A stretch of DNA of 64,000 nt from Kastovskya adunca ATA6-11-RM4 (GCA_019359445.1 JAHHHJ010000004.1:247655-311654), one strand, 5' to 3'. Positions 26,710-35,342 are shown, numbered from the stretch's first letter. Program-made: numbers and translations. The notes: generated by a model not told the origin, from the sequence alone.

Positions 26710-27960
26710 TTATTCCTGTTCTTTTAAGTTAGCTAGTGCCACGCTCCGGTTATACGAGGCTGGGTAGTATTCAGGATTGATTGCCAAGGCTTTGTCATAG
26801 GAGGCGATCGCTTCTTCATATTTCCCTAAATCACTGAGTGCTACGCCCCGGTTATACCAGGCTTCGTAGTCGTTAGGATTGATTGCCAAAGCTTTGTCAT
26901 AAGAGGCGATCGCTTCTTCGTATTTTCCTAAATTAAATAGCCCATTGCCCCGGTTATACCAGGCTTCGTAGTATTCAGGATTGATTGCCAGAGCTTTGTC
27001 ATAAGAGGCGATCGCTTCTTCATATTTCCCTAAATCACTGAGTGCTATGCTCCGGTTATACCAGGCTTCGTAGTATTCAGGATTGATTGTCAAGGCTTTG
27101 TCAAAGGAGGCGATCGCTTCTTCGTATTCTCCTAAATCACTGAGTGCTACGCCCCGGCTATTCCAGGCTTCGTAGTATTCAGGATTGAATGTCAAGGCTT
27201 TGTCATAAGAGGCGATCGCTTCTTCATATTTCCCTAAATCACTGAGTGCTATGCTCCGGTTATACCAAGCTTCGTAGTCGTCAGGATTGATTGCCAAGGC
27301 TTTGTCAAAGGAGGTGATCGCTTCTTCGTATTCTCCTAACTCACCTAGCGCTAAGCCCCGGTTACCCCAGGCTAGGTAGTAGTCAGGATTGATTGCCAAG
27401 GCTTTGTCATAAGAGGCGATCGCTTCTTCGTCTTTTCCCAGGTTACTTAGCGCTACGCCTCGGTTATACCAAGCTTTGTAATAATCAGGATTGATTGCCA
27501 AGGCTTTGTCACAAGAGGCAAGCATTTCCTCATATTTTTCTAACTCCTCTAGCGCATTACCCCGCATAGTCCAGGTTATATAGTTGTTAGAATTTATTGC
27601 CAAGGCTTTGTCATAAGAGGCAAGCGCTCTTTTGTATTTTCTTAACATCGCTAGCGCTACGCCCCGCATAGTCCAAGCTTGGTAGAAGTTTGGATTGATT
27701 ACCAGGGCTTTGTCATAAGAGGCGATCGCTTCTTCGTATTTTCCTAACTTAAATAGCGCTACGCCCCGGTTATACCAGGTTTCGTCGTCGTCAGGATTGA
27801 TTGCCAAGGCTTTGTCAAAAGAGGCAACAGCACCGCGAAAATCCCCCTCCTTGATTTGCTGCATACCTCGCTCAAACCACCTTTCTTCCTCCTGTGCTGC
27901 TAAATCAGCACTACTCTCCCTCACCTCTTCCTCCGCGTCCTCTGCGCCTCTGTGGTTCAT
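26710..27960 (-). CDS. TPR protein with eleven near-identical 34-residue repeats
   Basis: The start is ATG 27960, with an excellent GAAGGAGGAGGA site directly upstream, giving 416 residues. After a 25-residue acidic leader come eleven complete tetratricopeptide repeats and a partial twelfth, consensus AWYNRGVALSDLGKYEEAIA followed by SYDKALAINP. The repeats are also close at DNA level (102-base period) and most contain GCGATCGC encoding the Ala-Ile-Ala of the second helix, so HIP1 is phased with the repeat. A scaffold for protein partners is likely; no enzymatic domain is present. The N-terminus MNHRGAEDAEEE comes from a dispersed AACCACAGAGGCGCAGAGGA-type repeat. Confidence 0.93.
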   Translation of the reverse strand: MNHRGAEDAEEEVRESSADLAAQEEERWFERGMQQIKEGDFRGAVASFDKALAINPDDDETWYNRGVALFKLGKYEEAIASYDKALVINPNFYQAWTMRGVALAMLRKYKRALASYDKALAINSNNYITWTMRGNALEELEKYEEMLASCDKALAINPDYYKAWYNRGVALSNLGKDEEAIASYDKALAINPDYYLAWGNRGLALGELGEYEEAITSFDKALAINPDDYEAWYNRSIALSDLGKYEEAIASYDKALTFNPEYYEAWNSRGVALSDLGEYEEAIASFDKALTINPEYYEAWYNRSIALSDLGKYEEAIASYDKALAINPEYYEAWYNRGNGLFNLGKYEEAIASYDKALAINPNDYEAWYNRGVALSDLGKYEEAIASYDKALAINPEYYPASYNRSVALANLKEQE

Positions 27961-28052
27961 TCCTCCTCCTTCGTTAACAAACAACTAAAATTTAACCTCC
28001 CAGAAGCAACTAGTGGCGTGGCAAATTCGCCATAAACAACGTGCATCTTGGA

Positions 28053-28136
28053 AGATCCCCCTAAATCCCCCTTAGAAAGGGGGACTAAGATTTATTTCGG
28101 CTCCCCCCTTTTTTAATCCTGGCTGGGGGGGATCTC
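28053..28136. repeat. palindromic intergenic repeat (AGATCCCCC ends)
   Basis: The ends AGATCCCCCTAAATCCCCCT and CCCCCCAGCCAGGATT (reverse strand of the right part) are inverted versions of each other around a short A/T-rich middle with AAAGGGGGACTAAGATTTAT. This is a frequent kind of cyanobacterial intergenic palindrome. It lies between the TPR gene (minus) and the next plus-strand gene and has no coding capacity. Confidence 0.65.
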
Positions 28137-28237
28137 CGGAGCCAAAAAACACGTCCTCAGGAGGCATCTCAATCGAAAAATTTACAAACACGCCCTAGAC
28201 TGAAAAAAGCCTTCTGTAACCCACATCCTTACCCAAA

Positions 28238-28756
28238 ATGCGAGAAAAACTCATCTGGCAACAGGGAAGTAGAAACGCCGAAAACGCCACCCACTTCACC
28301 GTCATCCAGGAGTGGTGGGCAAACCTGAAAAACACAGAAATTACCTGGCGACAGCGGCTGATTCCCCAGAGTGGTAACCTAAGCGAACTCAACTGGGAAC
28401 CCCAGCGGTTCGATGAGACATTTAAAATCCAAAATCCCCAAATTCGCGGGATTACCCTTTACTGGTCTAAACCCGGAGAAGAACGAGAGCGTAGCACCAC
28501 ACCCTATCAGATGGTATTGGATAGCGATCGCCAACTCCTCTACATCTTCCCCCAATCCCAAAAAGAACTCGTCATCCAAGTCGCACTCCCACAAGTTCCC
28601 TACGAAACCATCGAACTAAAAAATCCGCAAATTCAAGGAACCTCTACCGGAGAAAATCACATCCTTACCTTCCGCGACGCCTCGCAACAGTTAGAAGTAA
28701 AAATTACCCTCACCCCCATCGAGTTAGGGCAACTAAAAGAACAGCTACCGGACTGA
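28238..28756 (+). CDS. hypothetical protein, beta-rich, 172 aa
   Basis: The ATG at 28238 opens a 172-residue frame with HIP1 codons and codon use like its neighbours. The sequence alternates polar and hydrophobic residues (ITLYWSKPGEERERS, LLYIFPQSQKELVIQVALP), suggesting beta-sandwich strands, and is rich in Gln and Pro. No motif or family is recognised. No ribosome binding site is clear, so the true start could be further in. A strong 33-base palindrome follows 3 bases after the stop codon and may terminate it. Confidence 0.55.
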   Translation: MREKLIWQQGSRNAENATHFTVIQEWWANLKNTEITWRQRLIPQSGNLSELNWEPQRFDETFKIQNPQIRGITLYWSKPGEERERSTTPYQMVLDSDRQLLYIFPQSQKELVIQVALPQVPYETIELKNPQIQGTSTGENHILTFRDASQQLEVKITLTPIELGQLKEQLPD

Positions 28757-28759
28757 TTT

Positions 28760-28792
28760 AGATCCCCGACTTCTTGAAGAAGTCGGGGATCT
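28760..28792 (+). terminator. 33-bp perfect palindrome, likely terminator or dispersed repeat
   Basis: AGATCCCCGACTTCTT and AAGAAGTCGGGGATCT form a perfect 16-base stem around one central base. It sits immediately after the stop of the upstream gene. No U-run follows, so intrinsic termination would be inefficient. The sequence is of a kind often repeated in cyanobacterial genomes. Confidence 0.6.
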
Positions 28793-28810
28793 GAGCCGCA
28801 ATTTTTGCTT

Positions 28811-28824
28811 AGGGCTAAAGCCCT
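28811..28824. repeat. short palindrome AGGGCT-AA-AGCCCT
   Basis: A 14-base palindrome with the same core as the longer element at 2644-2689. It is probably a shortened copy of the same dispersed repeat. Confidence 0.55.
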
Positions 28825-28878
28825 CACTACAAACCTTTAATTATTTATGTAGTCCTACTTATTAATTAGATTTAACAA

Positions 28879-29898
28879 ATGGAAAGGTTTCAGTGGATTA
28901 TTCCTGTTATTTTCGTTTTAGGAGGATTTCTATCTGGATTAATTTTCGACCGAATCATCTTTAACCGTCTCAAAAAACTTGCTATCAAAAGACAGTTTCC
29001 AGGGCAGGATATTGTCTTTTCCTCCCTGCACAAAATGCCAATTCTTTGGTTTTTCTTAGCAGGAGTTTACGGAGCTGTTTTGAGCTTACAGCTTAATCCT
29101 ACCCTGTCAGAGATTCTGCAAAAGCTATTGACAGCAGCTTTTCTCTATTCAGCAACCCTTGTCTTAGCTCGACTGGCAGCGGGTTTTATGACCTTGTATG
29201 GTCAGAGAACCGAAGGACTATCTGCCTCTTTACTATCCAACCTTGCTCGAATCCTTGTTATTGTCTTAGGGATTCTGGCAATCTTGCAAGCTGTAGGCAT
29301 TAATATCACACCTATTCTTGCTACCTTGGGAATTGGTGGTTTAGCCGTTGCTCTAGCATTTCAAGATACTCTATCAAATTTGTTTGCTGGCTTATACCTA
29401 ATTATTTCTCGGCAAGTCCGAACCGGAGATTATGTAAAGCTAGAAACTGGGGAAGAAGGATATGTAACTGACATTGGTTGGCGTCATACCAATATTAGAG
29501 AATTAGTTAATAACTTAATCATTGTTCCCAATACAAAACTAGCTTCTGCAATCTTTAAAAACTATCACTTACCCGCCAAACAAATTACATTACAGATTCC
29601 TGTGGGCGTCAGCTACAACAGCGACTTAGAGCAGGTAGAAGCCGTAACAGTAGAAGTTGCCAAAGAAGTAATGCAGAAAGTTTGCAGTGGCGTAACCAAC
29701 TTTGAACCGTTTATTTGTTATCAATCCTTTGGAGACTTTAGTATTAATCTCACTGTTTTTCTATGTGCTAGCGAATTCTTAGAGCAGCGAAAGGTGAGGC
29801 ACGAGTTTATTAAAATGCTGCATCAGCGCTATCGGCAAGAAGGGATAGAGATTCCCTTCCCGATTCGGAATGTGTACCTAAAACAGCAGCAAGACTAA
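28879..29898 (+). CDS. small-conductance mechanosensitive channel (MscS family)
   Basis: A 339-residue membrane protein with at least three to four helices in the first half. The pore-lining helix region reads ATLGIGGLAVALAFQDTLSN (Gly/Ala packing) and leads into FAGLYLIISRQVRTGDYVKL, the start of the cytoplasmic beta domain (DIGWRHTNIRELVNNLIIVPN). It should open under membrane tension to release solutes on hypoosmotic shock. The ATG is at 28879. It is transcribed alone. Confidence 0.92.
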   Translation: MERFQWIIPVIFVLGGFLSGLIFDRIIFNRLKKLAIKRQFPGQDIVFSSLHKMPILWFFLAGVYGAVLSLQLNPTLSEILQKLLTAAFLYSATLVLARLAAGFMTLYGQRTEGLSASLLSNLARILVIVLGILAILQAVGINITPILATLGIGGLAVALAFQDTLSNLFAGLYLIISRQVRTGDYVKLETGEEGYVTDIGWRHTNIRELVNNLIIVPNTKLASAIFKNYHLPAKQITLQIPVGVSYNSDLEQVEAVTVEVAKEVMQKVCSGVTNFEPFICYQSFGDFSINLTVFLCASEFLEQRKVRHEFIKMLHQRYRQEGIEIPFPIRNVYLKQQQD

Positions 29899-30113
29899 AA
29901 TCATCTGTCTCTTGAGAGGTTAGTGCTTACCACTAAGACTGAGGGTAAGTCACCAAAATTTGAGGCAATCTCTGTAAATCGAAGGAATTCAAGATAGCGA
30001 TCGCCCCGCTACCATGAGAAGACTATCTCCTCCCGTGGGGTTATCTGAAGTGAAATCTCTCTCACGAAACCCTGAGGATTGAATTTTTCGCAAAATTAAA
30101 TTAACAAATCGTC

Positions 30114-30734
30114 ATGAAAGTACCTTTAGAAGTTTCTTATCGGAATGTCGAAAAAACTAACGACCTTGAAACATTAGTACGTGAAAAAGTTGGCAAGCTT
30201 GAGCAAGTGTGCGACCACATCAGTAGCTGTCGTGTAGTCGTAGAAAAGGCAAACGAGCGCCCGAAAAGTGGTTCTCCTTATCGAGTTTCCATCGACTTGA
30301 CCGTTCCACCCAGCCACGAATTAGCCGCCGTCGAAAATCCCGGCCAAGGCACTCAGTACGTCCCCCTGGAAACCGTGATTCGTCATGCTTTTGACGCGGC
30401 GCGCCGTCAGCTTGTCGAGCTTTCAGACCGACAAAATGACGCAGTGAAGACTCACCCAGAGCAGGAAATGACAGCGATTGTCACCAAACTTTTTCCTGAA
30501 CAGGGATACGGCTTTATCAAAAGTCTGACTGGGGAAGATGTTTACTTCCACGAAAATAGCGTCGTCAACCATGATTTTGACCGGATAGACGTGGGTACAG
30601 GTGTACACTTTGTCGCTGTCGAGGGCGAACAAGGCTTGCAAGCCACTACCGTACACATCGTTGACAAAGCAGGTGCCCATATTCCCCCATCAACTGATGA
30701 AGCGCCAGTGAAACCGCCTATGGGCTGGGAATAG
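30114..30734 (+). CDS. HPF/RaiA ribosome-associated protein fused to a cold-shock domain
   Basis: Residues about 1-105 match the S30AE (HPF/RaiA/YfiA) domain that binds the 30S decoding region (PLEVSYRNVEKTNDLETLVR, KLEQVCDHISSCRVVVEKA). Residues about 125-180 match an OB-fold cold-shock domain with the RNP-like GYGFIKSLTGEDVYFH and a second strand HFVAVEGEQGLQATTVHIV. The length of 206 residues is double that of a short HPF, but unlike long-form HPF the C-terminus is a cold-shock domain and not an HPF dimerisation domain. It is probably a ribosome hibernation or protection factor that also contacts RNA. A stem-loop follows at 30777-30794. Confidence 0.85.
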   Translation: MKVPLEVSYRNVEKTNDLETLVREKVGKLEQVCDHISSCRVVVEKANERPKSGSPYRVSIDLTVPPSHELAAVENPGQGTQYVPLETVIRHAFDAARRQLVELSDRQNDAVKTHPEQEMTAIVTKLFPEQGYGFIKSLTGEDVYFHENSVVNHDFDRIDVGTGVHFVAVEGEQGLQATTVHIVDKAGAHIPPSTDEAPVKPPMGWE

Positions 30735-30776
30735 GCTTTGGCTTTCCTCAACTAGCTTAGTTACTAAGTAGGTATT

Positions 30777-30794
30777 AGCCCGCGCAGGCGGGCT
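30777..30794 (+). terminator. hairpin after the HPF-CSD gene
   Basis: AGCCCGC-GCAG-GCGGGCT followed by TTG forms a 7-base G+C-rich stem with a four-base loop about 43 bases after the stop codon. The U-run is short. The sequence also occurs as a repeat type in this phylum, so it may serve both roles. Confidence 0.5.
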
Positions 30795-30838
30795 TTGTCC
30801 CTATAGCCCAAGGCGTAACAGCTTTAGGCTTAATTTAA

Positions 30839-31276
30839 CTAGGGTAAGTATTTCTGCACGACATCCCAACCCGTTAGTGACACCAGGGCAAATCCAACAA
30901 ACAGAGCAATGTTGGTACTGATGTGAACGGGGCGCGCCCAGGAGTGTCTAGAGCCAATTTGAGTCGCACTGGCGAAGGAGATTAAAGTGAGGGCGACGAC
31001 AATAAATCCGTAGAGCAAGTGGGATGAGTGACCTAAGCTCCCGAAATGTCCTAAAGTGCCGACAATTCCAATCCCTAGTAAAAGTAGCACCAAGCTGACC
31101 ATAATACCGCCAGTGATGTAGTGAAACGGACGTAACCACCGAGGACGGGGACGCCCAGCTTGACGTTTGGAAAACATCCAAATGCCAGTCATAGCGAGAA
31201 GGAGATAAGCAAACAGCGATAAGCCCATCGACCAAGCTGCGGCTTTCCATAACCAAAGAAAGGAAGGCAAATTCAC
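30839..31276 (-). CDS. DUF4079 family membrane protein
   Basis: A 145-residue protein with about four membrane helices (for example GLSLFAYLLLAMTGIWMF and GGIMVSLVLLLLGIGIVGTL), a basic loop KRQAGRPRPRWLRPFHYI and conserved His residues facing between helices (RPFHYITG, HFGSLGHSSHLLYG, RPVHIST). This pattern fits the cyanobacterial DUF4079 family. The spaced histidines suggest a heme- or metal-binding membrane protein, but no function is established. The start is GTG 31276. Confidence 0.75.
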   Translation of the reverse strand: MNLPSFLWLWKAAAWSMGLSLFAYLLLAMTGIWMFSKRQAGRPRPRWLRPFHYITGGIMVSLVLLLLGIGIVGTLGHFGSLGHSSHLLYGFIVVALTLISFASATQIGSRHSWARPVHISTNIALFVGFALVSLTGWDVVQKYLP

Positions 31277-31486
31277 GGGTAAGGTTTCTGATGAATGGAA
31301 GTAATATCAAGTTTATTTAAATCGCTGTACTCTAGCACTCTGCACTCAGCCGTAGGCTGGTAGCTGAGTGTCAGAGCCTAGTTTTGAATTAGCAACAACT
31401 TGATGTTACCCTGACCATTTTGATCATAAAAATGGAGGGCTGCCTATTAAGCAATCCTCCTGAAGACTGATCTTTTTTGATATTAA

Positions 31487-31885
31487 TTAACAAAAATTAA
31501 CTGATAAATTGACAGCTTCTAAGAAACCTGGAGCTGAAGCGATGGGCTTTGGGGCTAGTTCTAAGACTTGCTTAGTCTCAGTTTCTACTGCTACTGGTTT
31601 TGCGGCTGAACCATTAGAGTCAGTGGTTTCTGGTTGAGTGCACAAACGTTCGCAGGGAATGGTATCTGAGAGAATAGAACTTGCCATCATACCTGTATGA
31701 ATTTCTAACTGTGCTCCTGGTAAAGCTTCAAAGACTAGGCGTTGTCCCGGAAATACAACGCGCTCAAAGTACCAGTTAGGAATATTGCAGATACGCGCAA
31801 TTTGAATGTTGCTGGTTGCATTAATGTAACAGCAAAGAAGATCACCGTTTCTATCGTTAGGAATAGGATCAAGAATTTGAGCCAT
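31487..31885 (-). CDS. DUF1830 family protein, C-terminally extended
   Basis: The N-terminal ~85 residues (LCCYINATSNIQIARICNI followed by NWYFERVVFPGQRLVFEALP) match the small cyanobacterial family DUF1830 with its conserved Cys-Cys-Tyr and FPG residues. About 45 extra residues of low complexity (KPVAVETETKQVLELAPKPI) follow. The protein is soluble and of unknown function. The ATG is at 31885. Confidence 0.75.
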   Translation of the reverse strand: MAQILDPIPNDRNGDLLCCYINATSNIQIARICNIPNWYFERVVFPGQRLVFEALPGAQLEIHTGMMASSILSDTIPCERLCTQPETTDSNGSAAKPVAVETETKQVLELAPKPIASAPGFLEAVNLSVNFC

Positions 31886-32330
31886 AACTGCCAGAAGATG
31901 GATGCCAGAAATGATAGATTACACTGTTTACGCTAACACCTGCGATCCCCATTAGTTGTAACTCCGACTACCAACTCAGTTTTCTACAACCCATTGCTGG
32001 AGACAAATCAGCGCTTAACCGCTTATTTCTGGTAAATTTCGCTAAAAAATGCCCAAATTTATATTTTTAGATGATGATTTAATTAATGGCTACTAGAAAA
32101 AATGAAATAGTCAATTAGGTATTTGATTACACAATTGAAGGATTAGTAAAACTTTATAAAATATATATCCGTAGATGGATGAACTGTCTCAATTTTTGCA
32201 CTATCTTTCTAACCCCGCTGCTAATGGGGGATGAGGAGTAGAAGTAGCTCTCTCCCTAAATAATGTAAAAGTCAGTCTTGCTGATGAGCAAACTGATAAG
32301 CACCGACAAGAGCCAGTGCGATCGCCACAT
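31886..32330. other. A/T-rich gap with short hairpins
   Basis: There is no gene in this 445-base stretch. It is A/T-rich (32040-32170) and contains a GCCAGTGCGATCGCCACAT HIP1 site. The minus-strand frame ending at about 32275 reads KLYVAIALALVGAYQFAHQQD before its stop, which looks protein-like but has no start of its own. It joins the decayed permease to its right. Confidence 0.4.
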
Positions 32331-32512
32331 AAAGCTTATCGTCATCGACGATAACGCTACCATTCCCGGCAAAATAAATTCTAGGTAGTTATCCCCCGCA
32401 GCGGTTGGAGCGTCCTATCTAACGCATTTCCTAGCCCTAACCCAAACGCCAGAAGGTAAATCAACGGCGATACCAATCCTGTAGCCGCGATTCTATATTC
32501 CCTTGATTCGAG
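32331..32512 (-). pseudogene. remnant of an ABC-2 type transporter permease gene
   Basis: The minus strand reads LESREYRIAATGLVSPLIYL followed by LAFGLGLG, then, after a one-base frameshift near 32400, DNYLEFILPGMVALSSMTIS. These match the N-terminal part of ABC-2 permeases (the ISPLMYLIAFG helix and the Y.DFLLPGMVALSSMTISF block). The rest of the gene is gone, with only about 60 of an expected ~250 residues left. The partner ATPase is not in the window. Confidence 0.65.
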
Positions 32513-32787
32513 AGATATTAATTTGCGTCAAGATTGCTGAGTATAAGCTAGATGATCTACCCGAAACCTAGCTCAGACTCGATTTTCAGTATTAGTCAGA
32601 TTAAACAGGAGTATCAGGAAAAAGAAGTTTAGCCTGGCTAGATACTAATAGTTAAAAATTATTAATTTCTCACCTCAAACTGCCTATCTTATACAACATT
32701 GGTAGACAGATCTGGCAACAAAAAAAAGGATCAAATGGGCATAGACTTACTGCCCATTTCCATCGCCGTGCTTTTAACTTTTAACAA

Positions 32788-33036
32788 CTAGCGGTAGTCT
32801 CTCTCTGGCTCTGGCATGACTAACTCAAAGTTAGACGGATCTCGTATATAGCGAGAAACCTCTTCCTCAAGGCGGTGGATCAGGTAAGGTTCAAGGACAC
32901 TGGCATGTCGTAAACAGGAAAGATATCCGTCTAAAAACAGGCGCAACTCCTCAAAGCGATAACCTCGCCGCCACAAGTCAACAAGGGAGTCGGTAAGTTT
33001 TTGATAGTAACGAATAGCAGACGGGTCTTGCAGCAT
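32788..33036 (-). CDS. small conserved cyanobacterial protein, 82 aa (DUF6761-like)
   Basis: An 82-residue soluble helical protein (IRYYQKLTDSLVDLWRRGYR, FEELRLFLDGYLSCLRHA, YLIHRLEEEVSRYIRDPSNF). The wording fits a widespread small family in cyanobacteria that I recall as DUF6761; the label is from memory. The function is unknown. The ATG is at 33036, and codon use is native. Confidence 0.7.
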   Translation of the reverse strand: MLQDPSAIRYYQKLTDSLVDLWRRGYRFEELRLFLDGYLSCLRHASVLEPYLIHRLEEEVSRYIRDPSNFELVMPEPERDYR

Positions 33037-33510
33037 GATTTTATTACAGTAGTCTAATGTTTTGTTAAATTTAACTGCAACAGTTGCAGTGAGGTTCGCG
33101 TGAATTAACCGCGTCCAGGCAAAATTATTATTTAATTAAATGATGCCATAGCGGAATTTACGTAAACGCCTATCTAGAGATTGAACACCCCTGAGTGCTT
33201 GGTGGTATTTTTTTCAGTCTCTCTGGGTCGAACTGTTGTAATTTACTAATTTTAGAGGCTTAAGTCTCCCATTTAATATTAAAACCTCCTGACTTTGACC
33301 CCTTCAAAATTGTTCGCCACCTAAAAATCTATTTTACATAGGGGACTGGTACTATTCGGGATTGGTTGATTTATTGTCAGTTGTTATTAAGTCGGTGAGG
33401 GTTGATGGTTCATGGCTAATTGTGATTAGTTCTCTCCTGGTGCACCCCTACTCCCCTGCTTCACCCTAGCACCCTATCCCCCACACCCCAATTCCCAGCC
33501 CTAGTAACCG
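33037..33510. other. gap upstream of the response regulator
   Basis: This 474-base gap has no credible gene. Its right half (33428-33500) is C-rich low complexity (CTCCCCTGCTTCACC, CCCTATCCCCCACACCCC), a short-tandem-repeat type seen elsewhere in the window. The promoter of the regulator gene presumably lies left of that tract. Confidence 0.4.
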
Positions 33511-34356
33511 TTGTTACAAAATCTTGACATTACCTTTGATAACCTGGAACGCACTGGCTCAAAGGGAAGTAGAAGTAGCGTGGAATCAGCTGGCATTCAA
33601 ATTGTCGAAGGCAATCCTCACCTGCGATCGCTACTCGGTTGGCATTTGCAGCAAGCAGGATATTGGATCTATCAATCTGCCAGCCTTCATCAAGCGAGAA
33701 AAACGTTCTACAGTTGCCAACCCACCCTCGTTATTCTTGATTCTGATTTACCTGATGGCGATGGTATCGAGTTTTGCCGCTGGCTTCAACAACAGCGACA
33801 GTCTCTGATTCTCATGCTATCTGCCCGTAACACCGAAAGTGATATCGTTACAGGTTTAAAGGCGGGTGCAGATGATTACCTCACCAAACCTTTTGGAATG
33901 CAGGAACTGATGGCACGGGTGGAAGCACTGATTCGCCGCAACCGTATGGCTTCAGCACCCGTCTCTCTAGACTATGGGGACTTGAAAATTGACCTAGCAC
34001 AGCGCCGGGTTCGTTTAAAAGATGAGTTCATTGATCTGACTCCCCAAGAATTTAGCTTACTCTACGTGCTAGCACAGACTGACGGTATACCATTAAGCCG
34101 TTCTGAACTCTTACGCCGTGCTTGGCCCGATGCCATTGATAACCCCCGTACGATTGACACTCATATTTTATCTTTACGTAAAAAAATCGAAGTTGACCCT
34201 CAACAACCCAAGCTAATTCAAACGGTTCGCAATGTCGGCTATCGGTTCCACTCCAGAGCACAAGACAGCAGCACCTCTTCGACCGAATCATCCAATGGTC
34301 ATCGAATTTTGGAAAGTAAAGAGGCTCACTCTGTTGTTGGTAATCATTTTCGATAG
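33511..34356 (+). CDS. OmpR/PhoB-type two-component response regulator (NblR-like)
   Basis: The N-terminal receiver domain (IQIVEGNPHLRSLLGWHLQQ start; phospho-acceptor Asp in LVILDSDLPDGDG; LMLSARN; Lys in DDYLTKPFG) is followed by a winged-helix domain (FIDLTPQEFSLLYVLAQ, RTIDTHILSLRKKIE, RNVGYRF). It should bind DNA as a dimer upon phosphorylation. The acidic pair normally opening the receiver is only a single Glu (VEGN), so Mg binding may be weakened. The start is uncertain: TTG 33511 or GTG 33580. No histidine kinase is adjacent. It resembles NblR of the nutrient-stress response in layout, without certainty. Confidence 0.85.
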   Translation: MLQNLDITFDNLERTGSKGSRSSVESAGIQIVEGNPHLRSLLGWHLQQAGYWIYQSASLHQARKTFYSCQPTLVILDSDLPDGDGIEFCRWLQQQRQSLILMLSARNTESDIVTGLKAGADDYLTKPFGMQELMARVEALIRRNRMASAPVSLDYGDLKIDLAQRRVRLKDEFIDLTPQEFSLLYVLAQTDGIPLSRSELLRRAWPDAIDNPRTIDTHILSLRKKIEVDPQQPKLIQTVRNVGYRFHSRAQDSSTSSTESSNGHRILESKEAHSVVGNHFR

Positions 34357-34369
34357 CAGGATGGGGGAA

Positions 34370-34560
34370 CAGAGGTTTGAGTGCTGAGTGCTGAGTGCTG
34401 AGCGGGAAGAAAGTATGAAGGGTGAAGTATGAAGTATGAAGGATGAAGGGTGAAGGATGAAGGGTTAGAGGTTAGAGGTTAGAGATTAGGGATTATCGTT
34501 TCTCCCCTGCACCCCTGCTCCCCTGCTCCCCTGCTCCCCTCACTTCTAGAGAAGAGGATG
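34370..34560. repeat. short tandemly repeated repetitive (heptamer) region
   Basis: Successive arrays of seven-base units occur here: GAGTGCT three times, then ATGAAGG/GTGAAGT variants, GAGGTTA twice, and CCCTGCT four times with changes. It is a typical cyanobacterial STRR tract and separates the regulator (plus) from the ABC ATPase gene (minus). Confidence 0.85.
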
Positions 34561-34571
34561 TGTGATTAGCC

Positions 34572-35342
34572 TTATCTCCATTCTTCAGCCGCTTGGGTTT
34601 CGGCTTGTAGTAGGCGATCGCGTAATTTTTCCCAGTTGATATCAGTCGTCAGCGTATCCTGCATCAACCTTCCGTCTTGAAGGTATAAGACTCGCTTGGC
34701 AAAGAGTTTTGCCATATCTAGCTGATGATTGACCATGAGGACTGTAGTGTTTCCGGCTTGTGTCAGATCCCTCAACACGCTGAGGATGTAGTTAGCGCGT
34801 CCAGCATCAAGGGCGGAGGTAGGCTCGTCTAGTAAGAGGACTGGCGGTTGAGTGACGAAGGCGCGAGCGATCGCCACAAGTTGCCGTTGTCCGACGGAAA
34901 GTTGCAGTTCAGTACGTTCTAGCCAGTCTTCGGGGATGTGCAGTTGTTCCATCCCGTATTGGAGACGCTGCTGAATGTCTGATTTACTGTCGCCCCGGAG
35001 TTGCAAGGGATAGGCTAAGGTTTGCCGTACCGTCATCCCTAATAACTTGGGTTCTTGGGGTACTAACATTACCTGTCGTCGCAATTGTATGGCAGGAATG
35101 TTGGAGTAGTGATGATTGTCCAGGTAAATCATGCCACCTGTCGGTTCGCTCAAGCGATTTAGCAGTCGCAAAAGCGAGGTTTTCCCCGCACCCGAAGGGC
35201 CAATAATCGCGATCGCCTCGCCCTGAAAAACTTCAAAGGAAATATCCGTCAGTATGGGTGTCGCCTGGAGTGCGCCCCCTAGAGATTTTACAAGGCTCAC
35301 TTGCTCTAGTCGCAGTTGAGGCTTTTGGTTTGTAGATGTCAC
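34572..35342 (-). CDS. ABC transporter ATP-binding protein (FetA/YbbL-like)
   Basis: A 256-residue ATPase with Walker A GPSGAGKT, Q-loop LVPQEPKLLG, signature LSVGQRQ, Walker B VLLLDEPT and H-loop VNHQLD. It resembles the ATPases of the YbbL-YbbM/FetAB family; the usual membrane partner FetB/YbbM is not next to it. The gene upstream in transcription order encodes a three-helix membrane protein, but without transporter motifs. The start is GTG 35342; the 95-base gap from the preceding gene allows cotranscription. Confidence 0.85.
   Translation of the reverse strand: MTSTNQKPQLRLEQVSLVKSLGGALQATPILTDISFEVFQGEAIAIIGPSGAGKTSLLRLLNRLSEPTGGMIYLDNHHYSNIPAIQLRRQVMLVPQEPKLLGMTVRQTLAYPLQLRGDSKSDIQQRLQYGMEQLHIPEDWLERTELQLSVGQRQLVAIARAFVTQPPVLLLDEPTSALDAGRANYILSVLRDLTQAGNTTVLMVNHQLDMAKLFAKRVLYLQDGRLMQDTLTTDINWEKLRDRLLQAETQAAEEWR

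Noticed and set aside
26710..27960. CRISPR-like regular repeats
   Set aside because: The 102-base units are coding TPR repeats in one continuous frame with no unique spacers.
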